Shown here in pieces: positions 26,645 to 34,384 of a DNA stretch of 64,000 nt. Both the position numbers and the translations under genes were made by a program. Source of the stretch: Elusimicrobiales bacterium. GTDB taxonomy: Bacteria > Elusimicrobiota > Elusimicrobia > Elusimicrobiales > UBA9959. The DNA lies in NCBI GenBank assembly GCA_028688015.1, contig JAQTZB010000001.1:661663-725662 (forward strand), read 5' to 3'. Within the stretch, counting starts at the first letter, position 1. Each line of letters opens with the position of its first letter. The notes beneath the pieces are model-generated. The model was not told where the DNA came from, made no database searches, and saw nothing but the letters and a program-made list of their open reading frames with translations.

Positions 26645-27531
26645 TGGTACTTATAAAAAAGACCAACTTCGACTTCATCAGCAAGCGGTTCATGTTCTTC
26701 GGCTTCTCGGCCCTGCTGATAGCCGCCAGCGCGGTTTCGATGGCCGTGAAAGGCCTTAACCTCGGCCTCGACTTCACCGGCGGCACGCTGCTGCAGGTGC
26801 AGTTCGCGCAGCCTGTCACCACCGCGCAGGTGCGCGAGGCCATGAGCAAGGCCGGCCTCGAGACCACGATCCAGAGCTTCACCGGCCGCAACGCCTACCA
26901 GCTCAAGGTCAAGGGCACCCAGGAGAACGTCAACGAGATCGCCGACAAGATGCTGGCGGGCTTCACGGCCAGCTTCCCGGGCAACGCCTACACCGAGGAG
27001 AAGCGCGACTACGTGGGTCCCGTGGTGGGCCGCGACCTGGCCAAGAAGGCCCTGTTCGCCTTCGTCCTGTCGCTGTTCGGCATCATCGTCTACGTGGCTT
27101 TCCGGTTCTCCAACCCCGTCTGGGGCGCGGCCGGCGTAGTGGCGCTGCTGCACGACGTGTTCGTGGCCGCCGGCGCGATGTCCATCACCAACCGCGAGAT
27201 AGACCTGGTGATAGTGGCCGCGCTGCTGACCATCGCCGGCTACTCCATCAACGACACCATCGTCATCTTCGACCGCATGCGCGAGAACATCCGCATGTTC
27301 CCCAAGATGCCGCTGGGCAAACTGGTCAACACCAGCATCAACGAGACCCTGTCGCGCACGCTGCTGACCAACCTCACCGTGCTGACCGTGGTGGCGGTGC
27401 TGTTCTTCGCCGGCGGCGAGGTCATCAACAACTTCGCCTTCTGCATGCTGGTGGGTTCCATCTTCGGCACCTATTCCACCATAGCGATAGCCACCCCGCT
27501 GGTCTACCAGTGGGAGAACAAGGGCAAGTAA
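26641..27531 (+). CDS. secF: Protein translocase subunit SecF
   Basis: A 296-residue partner of SecD. The N-terminal TM (about 18-38) is followed by LNLGLDFTGGTLLQVQF, a short periplasmic domain, and five C-terminal TM helices with AGYSINDTIVIFDRMREN near residue 205, the SecF signature. Two adjacent ATG codons (26641 and 26644) could start translation; the first overlaps the secD stop. Complete. Confidence 0.95.
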   Translation: MMVLIKKTNFDFISKRFMFFGFSALLIAASAVSMAVKGLNLGLDFTGGTLLQVQFAQPVTTAQVREAMSKAGLETTIQSFTGRNAYQLKVKGTQENVNEIADKMLAGFTASFPGNAYTEEKRDYVGPVVGRDLAKKALFAFVLSLFGIIVYVAFRFSNPVWGAAGVVALLHDVFVAAGAMSITNREIDLVIVAALLTIAGYSINDTIVIFDRMRENIRMFPKMPLGKLVNTSINETLSRTLLTNLTVLTVVAVLFFAGGEVINNFAFCMLVGSIFGTYSTIAIATPLVYQWENKGK

Positions 27532-27552
27532 TCACTTAAGCTGAAAGGCGGC

Positions 27553-28179
27553 ATGAGGAAGATTAAGAAGTTCAAGATCCCGGTCTACTCCTACGAGGTG
27601 CTGCGCAAGGCGCGCAAGCACAAGCTCGACCTCGCCGCCATAGGGCTGCCCGACGAGGCGGCAGTGCGCGAGCACGCCGCCTCGCTGGCCGCCGCGCTGG
27701 AGCCAGCCGTGGTCTTCGAATACCTCCCCGCGGAGGACGAGACAGCGGCGCGCATCAGCGGCGACTCCAGGCACCCGGTCACCATCGGCATCCTGACGCT
27801 GGGCAAGTCCTTCGAAGACAAGCTGGCCAACCCGCCCGACGGTACTCACGAATTCCTCGCGCGCATAGCCGCGCAGGTCTTCCTGCAGACCGCCGTCAGC
27901 GTTACGGCCGACCTGGCCATGCGCGAGGCGGAACCGGAAGGTTTCGAGTTCGGCCCCGCCGTCTACATCGCCTCCTGTCCGGAACCTGAACTGCCGGCCC
28001 AGGAGTCCACCGCCGTGCCGCTCTTCGAGGGAGAGCTCATCAAGGGCCTGTGCGAACGCCTGGAAGCCGCCAAGATAGGCGTCTCCTTCGACACAGGGGC
28101 CTTCACCCCCAAGTATTCCGCCGTTTTCGCCCTGCCCTGGCTTTCCAAGAAAAAAAAGAAAGCCGCCGCCAAGAAATAA
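27553..28179 (+). CDS. Hypothetical protein between secF and waaA
   Basis: A 208-residue, apparently cytoplasmic alpha/beta protein I cannot assign. The N-terminus is basic (MRKIKKFKIPVYSYEVLRK), the middle contains TIGILTLGKSFEDKL and a Glu-rich stretch, and the C-terminus is Lys-rich (KKKKKAAAKK). No signal peptide or TM segment is seen. It sits 21 nt after secF and 7 nt before waaA, so it is probably co-transcribed with both. The LTLG segment followed by an Ala-rich helix recalls cobalamin-dependent methionine synthase activation-like domains, but the similarity is too weak to use. Confidence 0.7.
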   Translation: MRKIKKFKIPVYSYEVLRKARKHKLDLAAIGLPDEAAVREHAASLAAALEPAVVFEYLPAEDETAARISGDSRHPVTIGILTLGKSFEDKLANPPDGTHEFLARIAAQVFLQTAVSVTADLAMREAEPEGFEFGPAVYIASCPEPELPAQESTAVPLFEGELIKGLCERLEAAKIGVSFDTGAFTPKYSAVFALPWLSKKKKKAAAKK

Positions 28180-28186
28180 CTCCCCG

Positions 28187-29446
28187 ATGGGTCATCTGCT
28201 GCTTCTCTTCTACAGCCTGCTCGCGCCGGTCATTGCGGTACTGTACGCGCTGTTCTTTCTGCTTTCCCCCCGCCGCTCCCTGATGAAGGCCCTCGCCGGG
28301 GAACTTAAAGAGCGCCTCGCCCTCGCCCCCCCATTTTTCACAGAGCGCCCGGTCTGGCTGCACGCGGCCTCCATGGGCGAGGTCAAGGCCGTGGCCCGCC
28401 TGGCTCCCGAGCTGGCGGCCCTCTTCAAAGCGCCGTTGTTGATGACATCTTCCACCGCCGCCGGGCGCGCCGAGGCGGTCAGGCTTGGCGCCGAGGCCCG
28501 CCTCGCCCCCCTGGATTTCTACCCGCTGGCCGCCTCCTTCATGGCGGCCGCCCGCCCCCGCCTGCTGGCCCTCGTAGAGACGGAGATCTGGCCCGCCACC
28601 CTTTATGCGGCGGCCGTGGCCGGCGTGCCCGTCTACATGGTCAACGCCCGCATCTCCGGCAGCACCGCCGCCCTCTACCGGGCGCTGGCGCCCCTGTCCC
28701 GATTGGCCTTTGCCGGCGTGAAAAAGGTCCTCGCGCAGAGCGAACTGGACGCGGCGCTGTTCCGCGGCCTGCCGGGGCTGGAGGGCAAGGTGGAGGTTAC
28801 CGGCAACCTGAAGCACGATCTATTGGGGATATCTACCGCGGGGACCGACAAGGTTAAGGAATTCTTTGCCGCTGCCGGCTGGCGGGACGCCCCGGTCTTT
28901 ACGGCCGGCAGCACGCATCCGCAGGAAGAGCCGGTACTGGTCGAAGCCTGGCTGGAAGCCAGAAAGGCTGTGCCGGGCCTCAAACTGGTCCTGGCCCCCC
29001 GCCATCCAGAACGCCTGGCCGAGACCGAGGCTCTGCTTGAAGCCCGCGGGGTAAAGTATTCTCTCTGGTCTGAAGGAGCCGCGGCGGCCGACTGCCTGGT
29101 AGTGGACACCCTGGGCCTGCTGCAGGCCCTCTACTCGGAATCCGCCGTCTGCTTCGTGGGCGGCACCCTCGACGCTACCGGCGGCCACAATCTGCTGGAA
29201 CCGGCTCTCTTCGGCAAGCCGGCGCTGTTCGGCCCTAATTACCGCAACGCCCGCCACGCCGGAGATACCCTCATAAAGCTGAAGGGCGGCTTCCTCACGG
29301 AAACCGCCCCTCAACTGGCCGCGAAGCTTTCAGAACTCCTCACAGACCCCGCCGCCCTGCAGGCGGCCCGGGACAACTCCTCGAAAACGCTGGCCGCCCT
29401 CAAGGGCGCCACCGCCAGGACCCTGGCGGAAATCACGACCGCCTGA
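28187..29446 (+). CDS. waaA: 3-deoxy-D-manno-octulosonic acid (Kdo) transferase
   Basis: A 419-residue inner-membrane-associated GT30 enzyme that transfers Kdo from CMP-Kdo to lipid IVA. There is an N-terminal anchor (about residues 3-26), the ASMGEVKAVARLAPEL segment near 62 containing the catalytic Glu, the ALVETEIWP motif near 128, and NLKHDL near 205. In the C-terminal domain GGTLDATGGHNLLEPALFGKP (given in two parts: GGTLDATGG and HNLLEP) is the nucleotide-binding loop. The gene is separated from the main LPS cluster by 5 kb. It ends 1 nt from the convergent surface-protein gene. Confidence 0.94.
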   Translation: MGHLLLLFYSLLAPVIAVLYALFFLLSPRRSLMKALAGELKERLALAPPFFTERPVWLHAASMGEVKAVARLAPELAALFKAPLLMTSSTAAGRAEAVRLGAEARLAPLDFYPLAASFMAAARPRLLALVETEIWPATLYAAAVAGVPVYMVNARISGSTAALYRALAPLSRLAFAGVKKVLAQSELDAALFRGLPGLEGKVEVTGNLKHDLLGISTAGTDKVKEFFAAAGWRDAPVFTAGSTHPQEEPVLVEAWLEARKAVPGLKLVLAPRHPERLAETEALLEARGVKYSLWSEGAAAADCLVVDTLGLLQALYSESAVCFVGGTLDATGGHNLLEPALFGKPALFGPNYRNARHAGDTLIKLKGGFLTETAPQLAAKLSELLTDPAALQAARDNSSKTLAALKGATARTLAEITTA

Positions 29447-29447
29447 A

Positions 29448-32400
29448 CTACGGACAGGTGCCTGCGTTCACCGCCGTCAGGACCCCGTTGGTAAAAACCA
29501 TATCGGAACAGGTGTACGGGAAGGTATCTACGACCACCGTGTAAGTGGCGCTGAGCCCGTTCACCAGGCTCACGGCCCCTGTGCCGTTGCCTACCAGCAC
29601 GCGCCCGGCGGTAAGGCTGGTCTGGCCGGTGCCGCCTTGGCCCACCGAAAGCGCCGTGCTCAGGGCGGAGAGGCTGGTGATATCGCTGTTAGCCCCGCTC
29701 TTGGCCGCCGTCAGGTTGCCGCGCGCGGTGGCCGCGTCGGTGGCCCCGGTGCCGCCGTTGGCCACGGCCACGGTGCCGGTCACGTTGAGCGCCGTGCCTG
29801 AGACGTTGGTGGGCTGAGAGCAGGTCAGGTTGCCGTTGGCGGCTATGGCGGTGGCCACATTGGGCAGCGTACAGTCGGTCGGGTTGGCCGCCAGCGCCGA
29901 GGCAAAGCCGACAGTAACGTTGGAAGGGGCGACATACCGCATATAATTATCGCTGCTCCATTCGCCTACCAGATACTGCGGCGTGGTGGTCTCGACGTTG
30001 GGAGTAGTGATGAAGTACTGGGCGGACACATTCCCGGGGAAGGCGGTGTTGCCGCTGCCGTCGAGCAGCGTCGCGGTCCTGGCGGGCGCGCCGGTGAACG
30101 CGTTGGCATACTGGCGCACGTAGATCGGCTCGGTGCCGTCGTCGGCGGTGGCTATCTCCAGGTAGCCGGCGTTGGCGGCCGTGCCCGAGCCCATGATGCG
30201 GTAAATATCGTTGGACGCCATCGTGGTGGACAGCACGCCGCTCATGGTGCTGGCGAAGACCTGCGCGGCCGTCCAAGTATTGGCGTTATTCAGATTGAGT
30301 TCCAGTTCATAGGGCGTACCGATCGTCCCGAACCCGCTGCGGGTGAGCGTGCCGTTGGCGGCGTTGGTGATTTCGTTGCCCACCCAGCCGTCGCCGAAAC
30401 TGCCGCTGGAGGGGTCGCTCCAACCGGCGTTACCGCTGGCGTCCGAGGTGAGCACGTAGTTATTGACCGCGCCGTTCGTCATCTGGAACGTGGTAGTGCG
30501 GGTCTTGCCCGTGACGTCGAGGGTGGTAGTCGGCGCGGCGTTCCCGATGCCGATTCGGCTGTTGCTCGTGTCCACGTTCAGGACATTGGCGCCGCCCGAA
30601 GTGCGCAGCTGGAAAGCCGCCACGCCGTCTGCGGAAGGCCTTGCGAAAGCACCTATAACCCCGGCGAACTGCGGGGTGGCGCCGGTGTGGATGTCCTGGG
30701 GCCCTGAAAGGGTAATGGTGCCCGCCCCGTTGGTGACGGTGACCCGGTTGTTGGTGCCGGTCAGCGTGGCCTCCGCAGGGGCGCCGGCGCCGTCGCCTAT
30801 CAGCAGTTCACCGTTGGCCAGCACGCCCGACCCGGTGATCGCCCCTCCGGCGTTGCCGTAGAGGATGCCGCCGGCGGGCAGGGTGGTCGCCCCGGTGCCG
30901 CCGTTGGCCACGGTCAGCTGGTTGGTAAGGTTGAGGGCGCTAAAGGTAGGGCTGGCCCCGGAATGGAGGTCCTGCGGCCCCGAGAGCGTTATGGTGCCCG
31001 CGCCGTTGGTGACGGTGACCCTGTTAGTGGTGCCGGTGAGCGTGGCTTCGACAGGGGCGCCCGCGCCGTCTCCTATCAGGAGCTCTCCGTTGCCCAAGAC
31101 GCCGGAGGCGGTGACAGCGCCCGCGCCGTTGCCGTAAAGGATGCCGCCTGCGGCGAGCGTAGTCGCGCCGGTGCCGCCGCGGTTTACAGCTATAGTAGCG
31201 CCGTCCCAGGTGGCGTTGGCGTTGGCGTTGCCTACGGTGCCGGTGTTGGAGATACGGGCAGTGCCGCCGGTGCGCAGGGAGGCGCTGGTATTGATGTCTC
31301 CAGTCACGTCCAGGGTATAGCCGGGGGCCACGTTGCCTATGCCGGTCCTGCTGCCCGCAGTGGTGGAGAGATACACGTCGTTGGCCACCACCAGCTTGGA
31401 GAGATAGACGGGCAGGGCCGAGCGCTGCACCATCTCGCCGTCAAAAGCTATGTTGCCGGCCACCACCAGGTCCTCGCTGGAGTCGGCGCTGTAGGGGTTG
31501 TACGGCGTGCCGACCACCAGGTCGCCGCCGCGGACGTTCAGCTTGGAGACCGGGAACATGGTGCCGATGCCTACGTTGCCGCCGGTGTTGAGAATCAGGC
31601 CGTCCAGCGCGCCCGCGCGCAGCACCACGTCGCCGCCGCCGCTCAGGTCGGCGTTGGACTGCACCACCGCGTCGCCGTTGGACGACAGGTTAGTGGCGGA
31701 GCCGAGGGCGCTGGCGGTGTTGAGGCTGGTGCCGTCGGCGAAGATCAGCGCGTTGGAAAGCGCGCCGGAGAGGCGGATGTTGCCGTCCACGGTGAGCTTC
31801 CAGTTAGGGTCCATGACCGAGGTGCCCATTCCGACGTTGCCCATGTAGGAACTGACGAAGATGGCCGGGGTGGAACGGTAACCGGTGGAGATCCAGACCA
31901 CGCTGTTCTGGATGTGGTGGTAGACCGGGTCGGTAAAGACCTTGGTCTGTCCGTTGATCACCTGGGCCAGGCCGGTGCCGTAGGCCGTGGACTGGGTTTC
32001 AATGCGGCCCAGCTCGGCCGCGCCGCGGTAGAAGTTAAGCTTGGCTTCGGCGTTGGCGCCGCCTACCAGGTAGGCCATCGCGTTGTCGTTGGCGAAGGAG
32101 GGCTTATTGTCGCCCACCTGCAGGTATTTGGTTCCCGCGAAATCGAAATCGCTCACTCCCGCCCCGATGCGGCTGAGCGTAATGATGTCGCTGGAAACCA
32201 CTACCTGGTTCTGGAAGCTGCTGAGGCCGGTAAAAGTCTGCGTGGAGGCCAGGTAGGCCGGGATGCCCGCCAGCGAACCGATGCCCCCGGTCACTATCAG
32301 GTCGCCGTAGACGGTCGTGGTGGACAGATAGACCCTGTTGCCCTGGCCGGAGTTGGCGGTAAAAGTGCCGTTCACCCGCACGTCGCCGCTGAACGCCGCC

Positions 32401-33734
32401 GTGGCGGCCATGACGCCGTAATCGGAGCGCACGCTGCCGCGCACGTGCAGTTTCTCTTTAGGCGCGTCCGTACCGATGCCGACGTTGTAGGAGTTGGTCT
32501 GCTGCAGCAGCAGGTGCCGGGCGGTCTGGGCGCGCACCTCGTTATCCGAACCGGTCCAGTCCCCGGCGTAGGCGCCTACGGAAACCGCGCCGCCGCGCAC
32601 GCCGGCGTTAGAGCGCACGTCGCCGAGCACGTGCAGCATGGCCGTCGGCGCCGCGAGGCCTATGCCGACGAAGCTGTTAGCGTTATGGATGCGCATCTTC
32701 TCCGAGGCGCCCACGTTGAAAGTGATCAGGCCAGGCGTTTCACCGAGGGAGATATTGGCCAGCGTAGCGGGCGTGGAGCCGTAGCCGCTTATCTTGCCGC
32801 CCTCCACCACCAGGTCCTCCTTTACGTTGACCTCGGAGTCGTCGCGGTCGTAGATGCCCTCGTTTCCGACGTAAAGCTGCCCGTCCACGTCCAGCAGGGG
32901 CGCCACGCCGCCGGCGCCGCCCGGAGGGGTAAGGCCGGCGTCGTCGGTAAAGCCGGAGCCCACGCCCACCTTACCGGAGTTATTTGCCCGCATAAAGACG
33001 AGCGTAGGTTTACGCAGCAGGATGTCGCCGCCGGCGGGCAGGGCGGAATCGGTCAGGATATCCACGTCGTCGGGGTTGGAAATGCTGCCGGCGGAACCTA
33101 TGCTGGACACGTTCATGGAGGAATTGTCAGGGAAAATTATGCCGCCGGAGTTGAGCTTTATCCAGCCGTCTACGGTAAGCTTCGCGCCGGGGTCCGGGGT
33201 GTTGGTGCCGACCGTGGCCTGGGCGGCTGGCGCCGTGGCCAGGTAAACGTTGTTTAGGGCCGTGAGGGTGGTCACCGAAATGCCGGCGCCGTCCTCCAGC
33301 TTCTTGGCCAGCAGGGCGTAGGCCACGCTGTTAAGCGGCTCGCGGGGCAGCAGCACGTCGCTTTCCACCTGCACTTCCAGATACAACTTGATACCGCGGG
33401 CCAGAATTGACTCGATAGGGACCGGGACCGCGTCGCCGCTCATGTGCATGTCGGCGCTGAAGATGCCCTGCGCCGCCTGCACGGTGATCTCGGGGCTCTG
33501 CCAGAGGCAGGGCTGGGAGACGCCGCCGCAAAGGCCGCCGCCGGTGTTGTTGGCCGTGGCGTGGTTATAGACGCGGAAGTAGAGGTGGATGGGCCCGGTT
33601 ATGGGGGCGTTGTCGCGCTCGAGCCGGCCCTGGTAGTTGAGGGTGCCGGGCACGCTGCCCATGGCCACTTCCCCCGCCCAAGCGGAGAGCGGCAGCAGCA
33701 GCGCCGCGCACGCGGTTAAAATCATTTTTTTCAT
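29448..33734 (-). CDS. Large repetitive surface protein (tail-fibre/adhesin-like)
   Basis: A 1428-residue secreted protein with a signal peptide (about 1-20). An N-terminal domain of about 130 residues (TLNYQGRLERDNAPITGP ... LNSVAYALLAKK) is of a type found at the start of bacterial fibre-like proteins. The body is low-complexity beta structure rich in Gly, Thr, Asn and Val with recurring NVGIGT and GIGNAAP segments, like the tail-fibre/S74-type proteins that carry a collar of short repeats. Two tandem 92-residue repeats start with GGTGATTL. No S74 intramolecular chaperone or sorting domain is seen; it ends in a short Cys-containing tail (CSDMVF ... NAGTCP). Probably a cell-surface fibre; partner unknown. 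Confidence 0.75.
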   Translation of the reverse strand: MKKMILTACAALLLPLSAWAGEVAMGSVPGTLNYQGRLERDNAPITGPIHLYFRVYNHATANNTGGGLCGGVSQPCLWQSPEITVQAAQGIFSADMHMSGDAVPVPIESILARGIKLYLEVQVESDVLLPREPLNSVAYALLAKKLEDGAGISVTTLTALNNVYLATAPAAQATVGTNTPDPGAKLTVDGWIKLNSGGIIFPDNSSMNVSSIGSAGSISNPDDVDILTDSALPAGGDILLRKPTLVFMRANNSGKVGVGSGFTDDAGLTPPGGAGGVAPLLDVDGQLYVGNEGIYDRDDSEVNVKEDLVVEGGKISGYGSTPATLANISLGETPGLITFNVGASEKMRIHNANSFVGIGLAAPTAMLHVLGDVRSNAGVRGGAVSVGAYAGDWTGSDNEVRAQTARHLLLQQTNSYNVGIGTDAPKEKLHVRGSVRSDYGVMAATAAFSGDVRVNGTFTANSGQGNRVYLSTTTVYGDLIVTGGIGSLAGIPAYLASTQTFTGLSSFQNQVVVSSDIITLSRIGAGVSDFDFAGTKYLQVGDNKPSFANDNAMAYLVGGANAEAKLNFYRGAAELGRIETQSTAYGTGLAQVINGQTKVFTDPVYHHIQNSVVWISTGYRSTPAIFVSSYMGNVGMGTSVMDPNWKLTVDGNIRLSGALSNALIFADGTSLNTASALGSATNLSSNGDAVVQSNADLSGGGDVVLRAGALDGLILNTGGNVGIGTMFPVSKLNVRGGDLVVGTPYNPYSADSSEDLVVAGNIAFDGEMVQRSALPVYLSKLVVANDVYLSTTAGSRTGIGNVAPGYTLDVTGDINTSASLRTGGTARISNTGTVGNANANATWDGATIAVNRGGTGATTLAAGGILYGNGAGAVTASGVLGNGELLIGDGAGAPVEATLTGTTNRVTVTNGAGTITLSGPQDLHSGASPTFSALNLTNQLTVANGGTGATTLPAGGILYGNAGGAITGSGVLANGELLIGDGAGAPAEATLTGTNNRVTVTNGAGTITLSGPQDIHTGATPQFAGVIGAFARPSADGVAAFQLRTSGGANVLNVDTSNSRIGIGNAAPTTTLDVTGKTRTTTFQMTNGAVNNYVLTSDASGNAGWSDPSSGSFGDGWVGNEITNAANGTLTRSGFGTIGTPYELELNLNNANTWTAAQVFASTMSGVLSTTMASNDIYRIMGSGTAANAGYLEIATADDGTEPIYVRQYANAFTGAPARTATLLDGSGNTAFPGNVSAQYFITTPNVETTTPQYLVGEWSSDNYMRYVAPSNVTVGFASALAANPTDCTLPNVATAIAANGNLTCSQPTNVSGTALNVTGTVAVANGGTGATDAATARGNLTAAKSGANSDITSLSALSTALSVGQGGTGQTSLTAGRVLVGNGTGAVSLVNGLSATYTVVVDTFPYTCSDMVFTNGVLTAVNAGTCP
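30640..31182 (-). repeat. Two tandem 276-bp (92-residue) coding repeats
   Basis: Within the large surface protein two near-identical units follow each other with a period of 276 bp, seen for example as GGTGCCGGT at 30753 and 31029. Each encodes GGTGATTL, ILYGN, NGELLIGDGAGAP, NRVTVTNGAGTITLSGPQD and an H-x-GA stretch. Third-position differences are few, indicating recent duplication or gene conversion. Edges are approximate. A weaker relative (GGTGQTSLTAGRVLVGNGTG) lies near the C-terminus. Confidence 0.75.
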
Positions 33735-33743
33735 AATAGCACC

Positions 33744-34277
33744 TTACCTGACCACCACTATTTTTCCCTTCTTGGTCGAGCCCTCGCCCTTTATGACGTA
33801 GAGGTAGAGGCCGCTGGCCACCTTGGCGCCGGCCTCGTTGCGCAGGTCCCAGCCCACGCTGTCGATATTGTTGTTCTTGTCCACGGTCTTGACCTTCTCG
33901 CCCGAAACGGTGAAAACGTGGATCGTGGCGCGCAGCGTGAGGCGGGTGAAGGTGACGCCGGTGCAGCCGTTGGAGACCTTGCAGGGGTTCGGGTAGACGT
34001 GGGCGGTCGAGAGGTCGGCCTGCGGCGGGCGCCAGGAATTGACTATGCCCCAGGTCACGGTGTAGCGGCCGCCCGCCAGCGAGCCGAAGCCCAACTGCCC
34101 GGTGCTGCCGAAAAGGGAATAGGCGCCGCCCGTCTTGGGCGCGCTGTTGCCTATGGTGGTCTGCTCGCTGATCAGCATGCGGTAGCCGGCGGAGCTCATC
34201 AGCGCCGAAGTATAACGATAGAGCCCCCCCGCCGCAAGGAAGGCCAGCAAGACCGCGACCGCTCTCTTTATCCGCAT
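33744..34277 (-). CDS. Secreted protein with C-terminal T9SS/FlgD-like sorting domain
   Basis: A 177-residue protein with an N-terminal hydrophobic segment (about 6-20) and a C-terminal domain of about 85 residues with the marks of type IX sorting/FlgD-like domains: HVYPNPCK near residue 95, IHVFTVSGEKVKTVD and ASGLYLYVIKG, ending KKGKIVVVR. The ending resembles that of the large peptidase (KIVKIAVVR). The N-terminal region is short, so the protein could be a fibre subunit or a fragmentary module. It lies 9 nt upstream of the 1428-residue surface protein and is most likely co-expressed with it. The -35/-10 pair upstream predicts a near-leaderless mRNA. Confidence 0.78.
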   Translation of the reverse strand: MRIKRAVAVLLAFLAAGGLYRYTSALMSSAGYRMLISEQTTIGNSAPKTGGAYSLFGSTGQLGFGSLAGGRYTVTWGIVNSWRPPQADLSTAHVYPNPCKVSNGCTGVTFTRLTLRATIHVFTVSGEKVKTVDKNNNIDSVGWDLRNEAGAKVASGLYLYVIKGEGSTKKGKIVVVR

Positions 34278-34283
34278 ATTATA

Positions 34284-34312
34284 TAGATATATGAAAAACT
34301 GATACGTGTCAA
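34284..34312 (-). promoter_or_regulatory. Promoter of the surface-protein operon
   Basis: On the minus strand TTGACA (34307-34312) is followed after 17 nt by TATCTA (34284-34289), with the ATG at 34277 only 6 nt beyond, so transcription should start at or next to the start codon. An additional TATAAT directly abuts the ATG. Confidence 0.65.
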
Positions 34313-34366
34313 TGATATTTATGTTAACTCTTTGTTACAGACCGGGCCGGCCGCTAATTTTATAAA

Positions 34367-34375
34367 TGATATAAT
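34367..34375 (+). promoter_or_regulatory. Extended -10 promoter of the LPS supercluster
   Basis: TGA-TATAAT is a perfect extended -10 element ending 9 nt before the ATG at 34385, which leaves no room for a Shine-Dalgarno site. It is divergent from the surface-protein promoter. Confidence 0.65.
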
Positions 34376-34384
34376 TTTTCGTAG

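Noticed and set aside
30963..33257. A 764-codon plus-strand open frame within the large surface protein
   Set aside because: It is antisense to a secreted protein with signal peptide, recognisable N-terminal domain and in-frame repeats. The antisense product is low complexity with no start signal.
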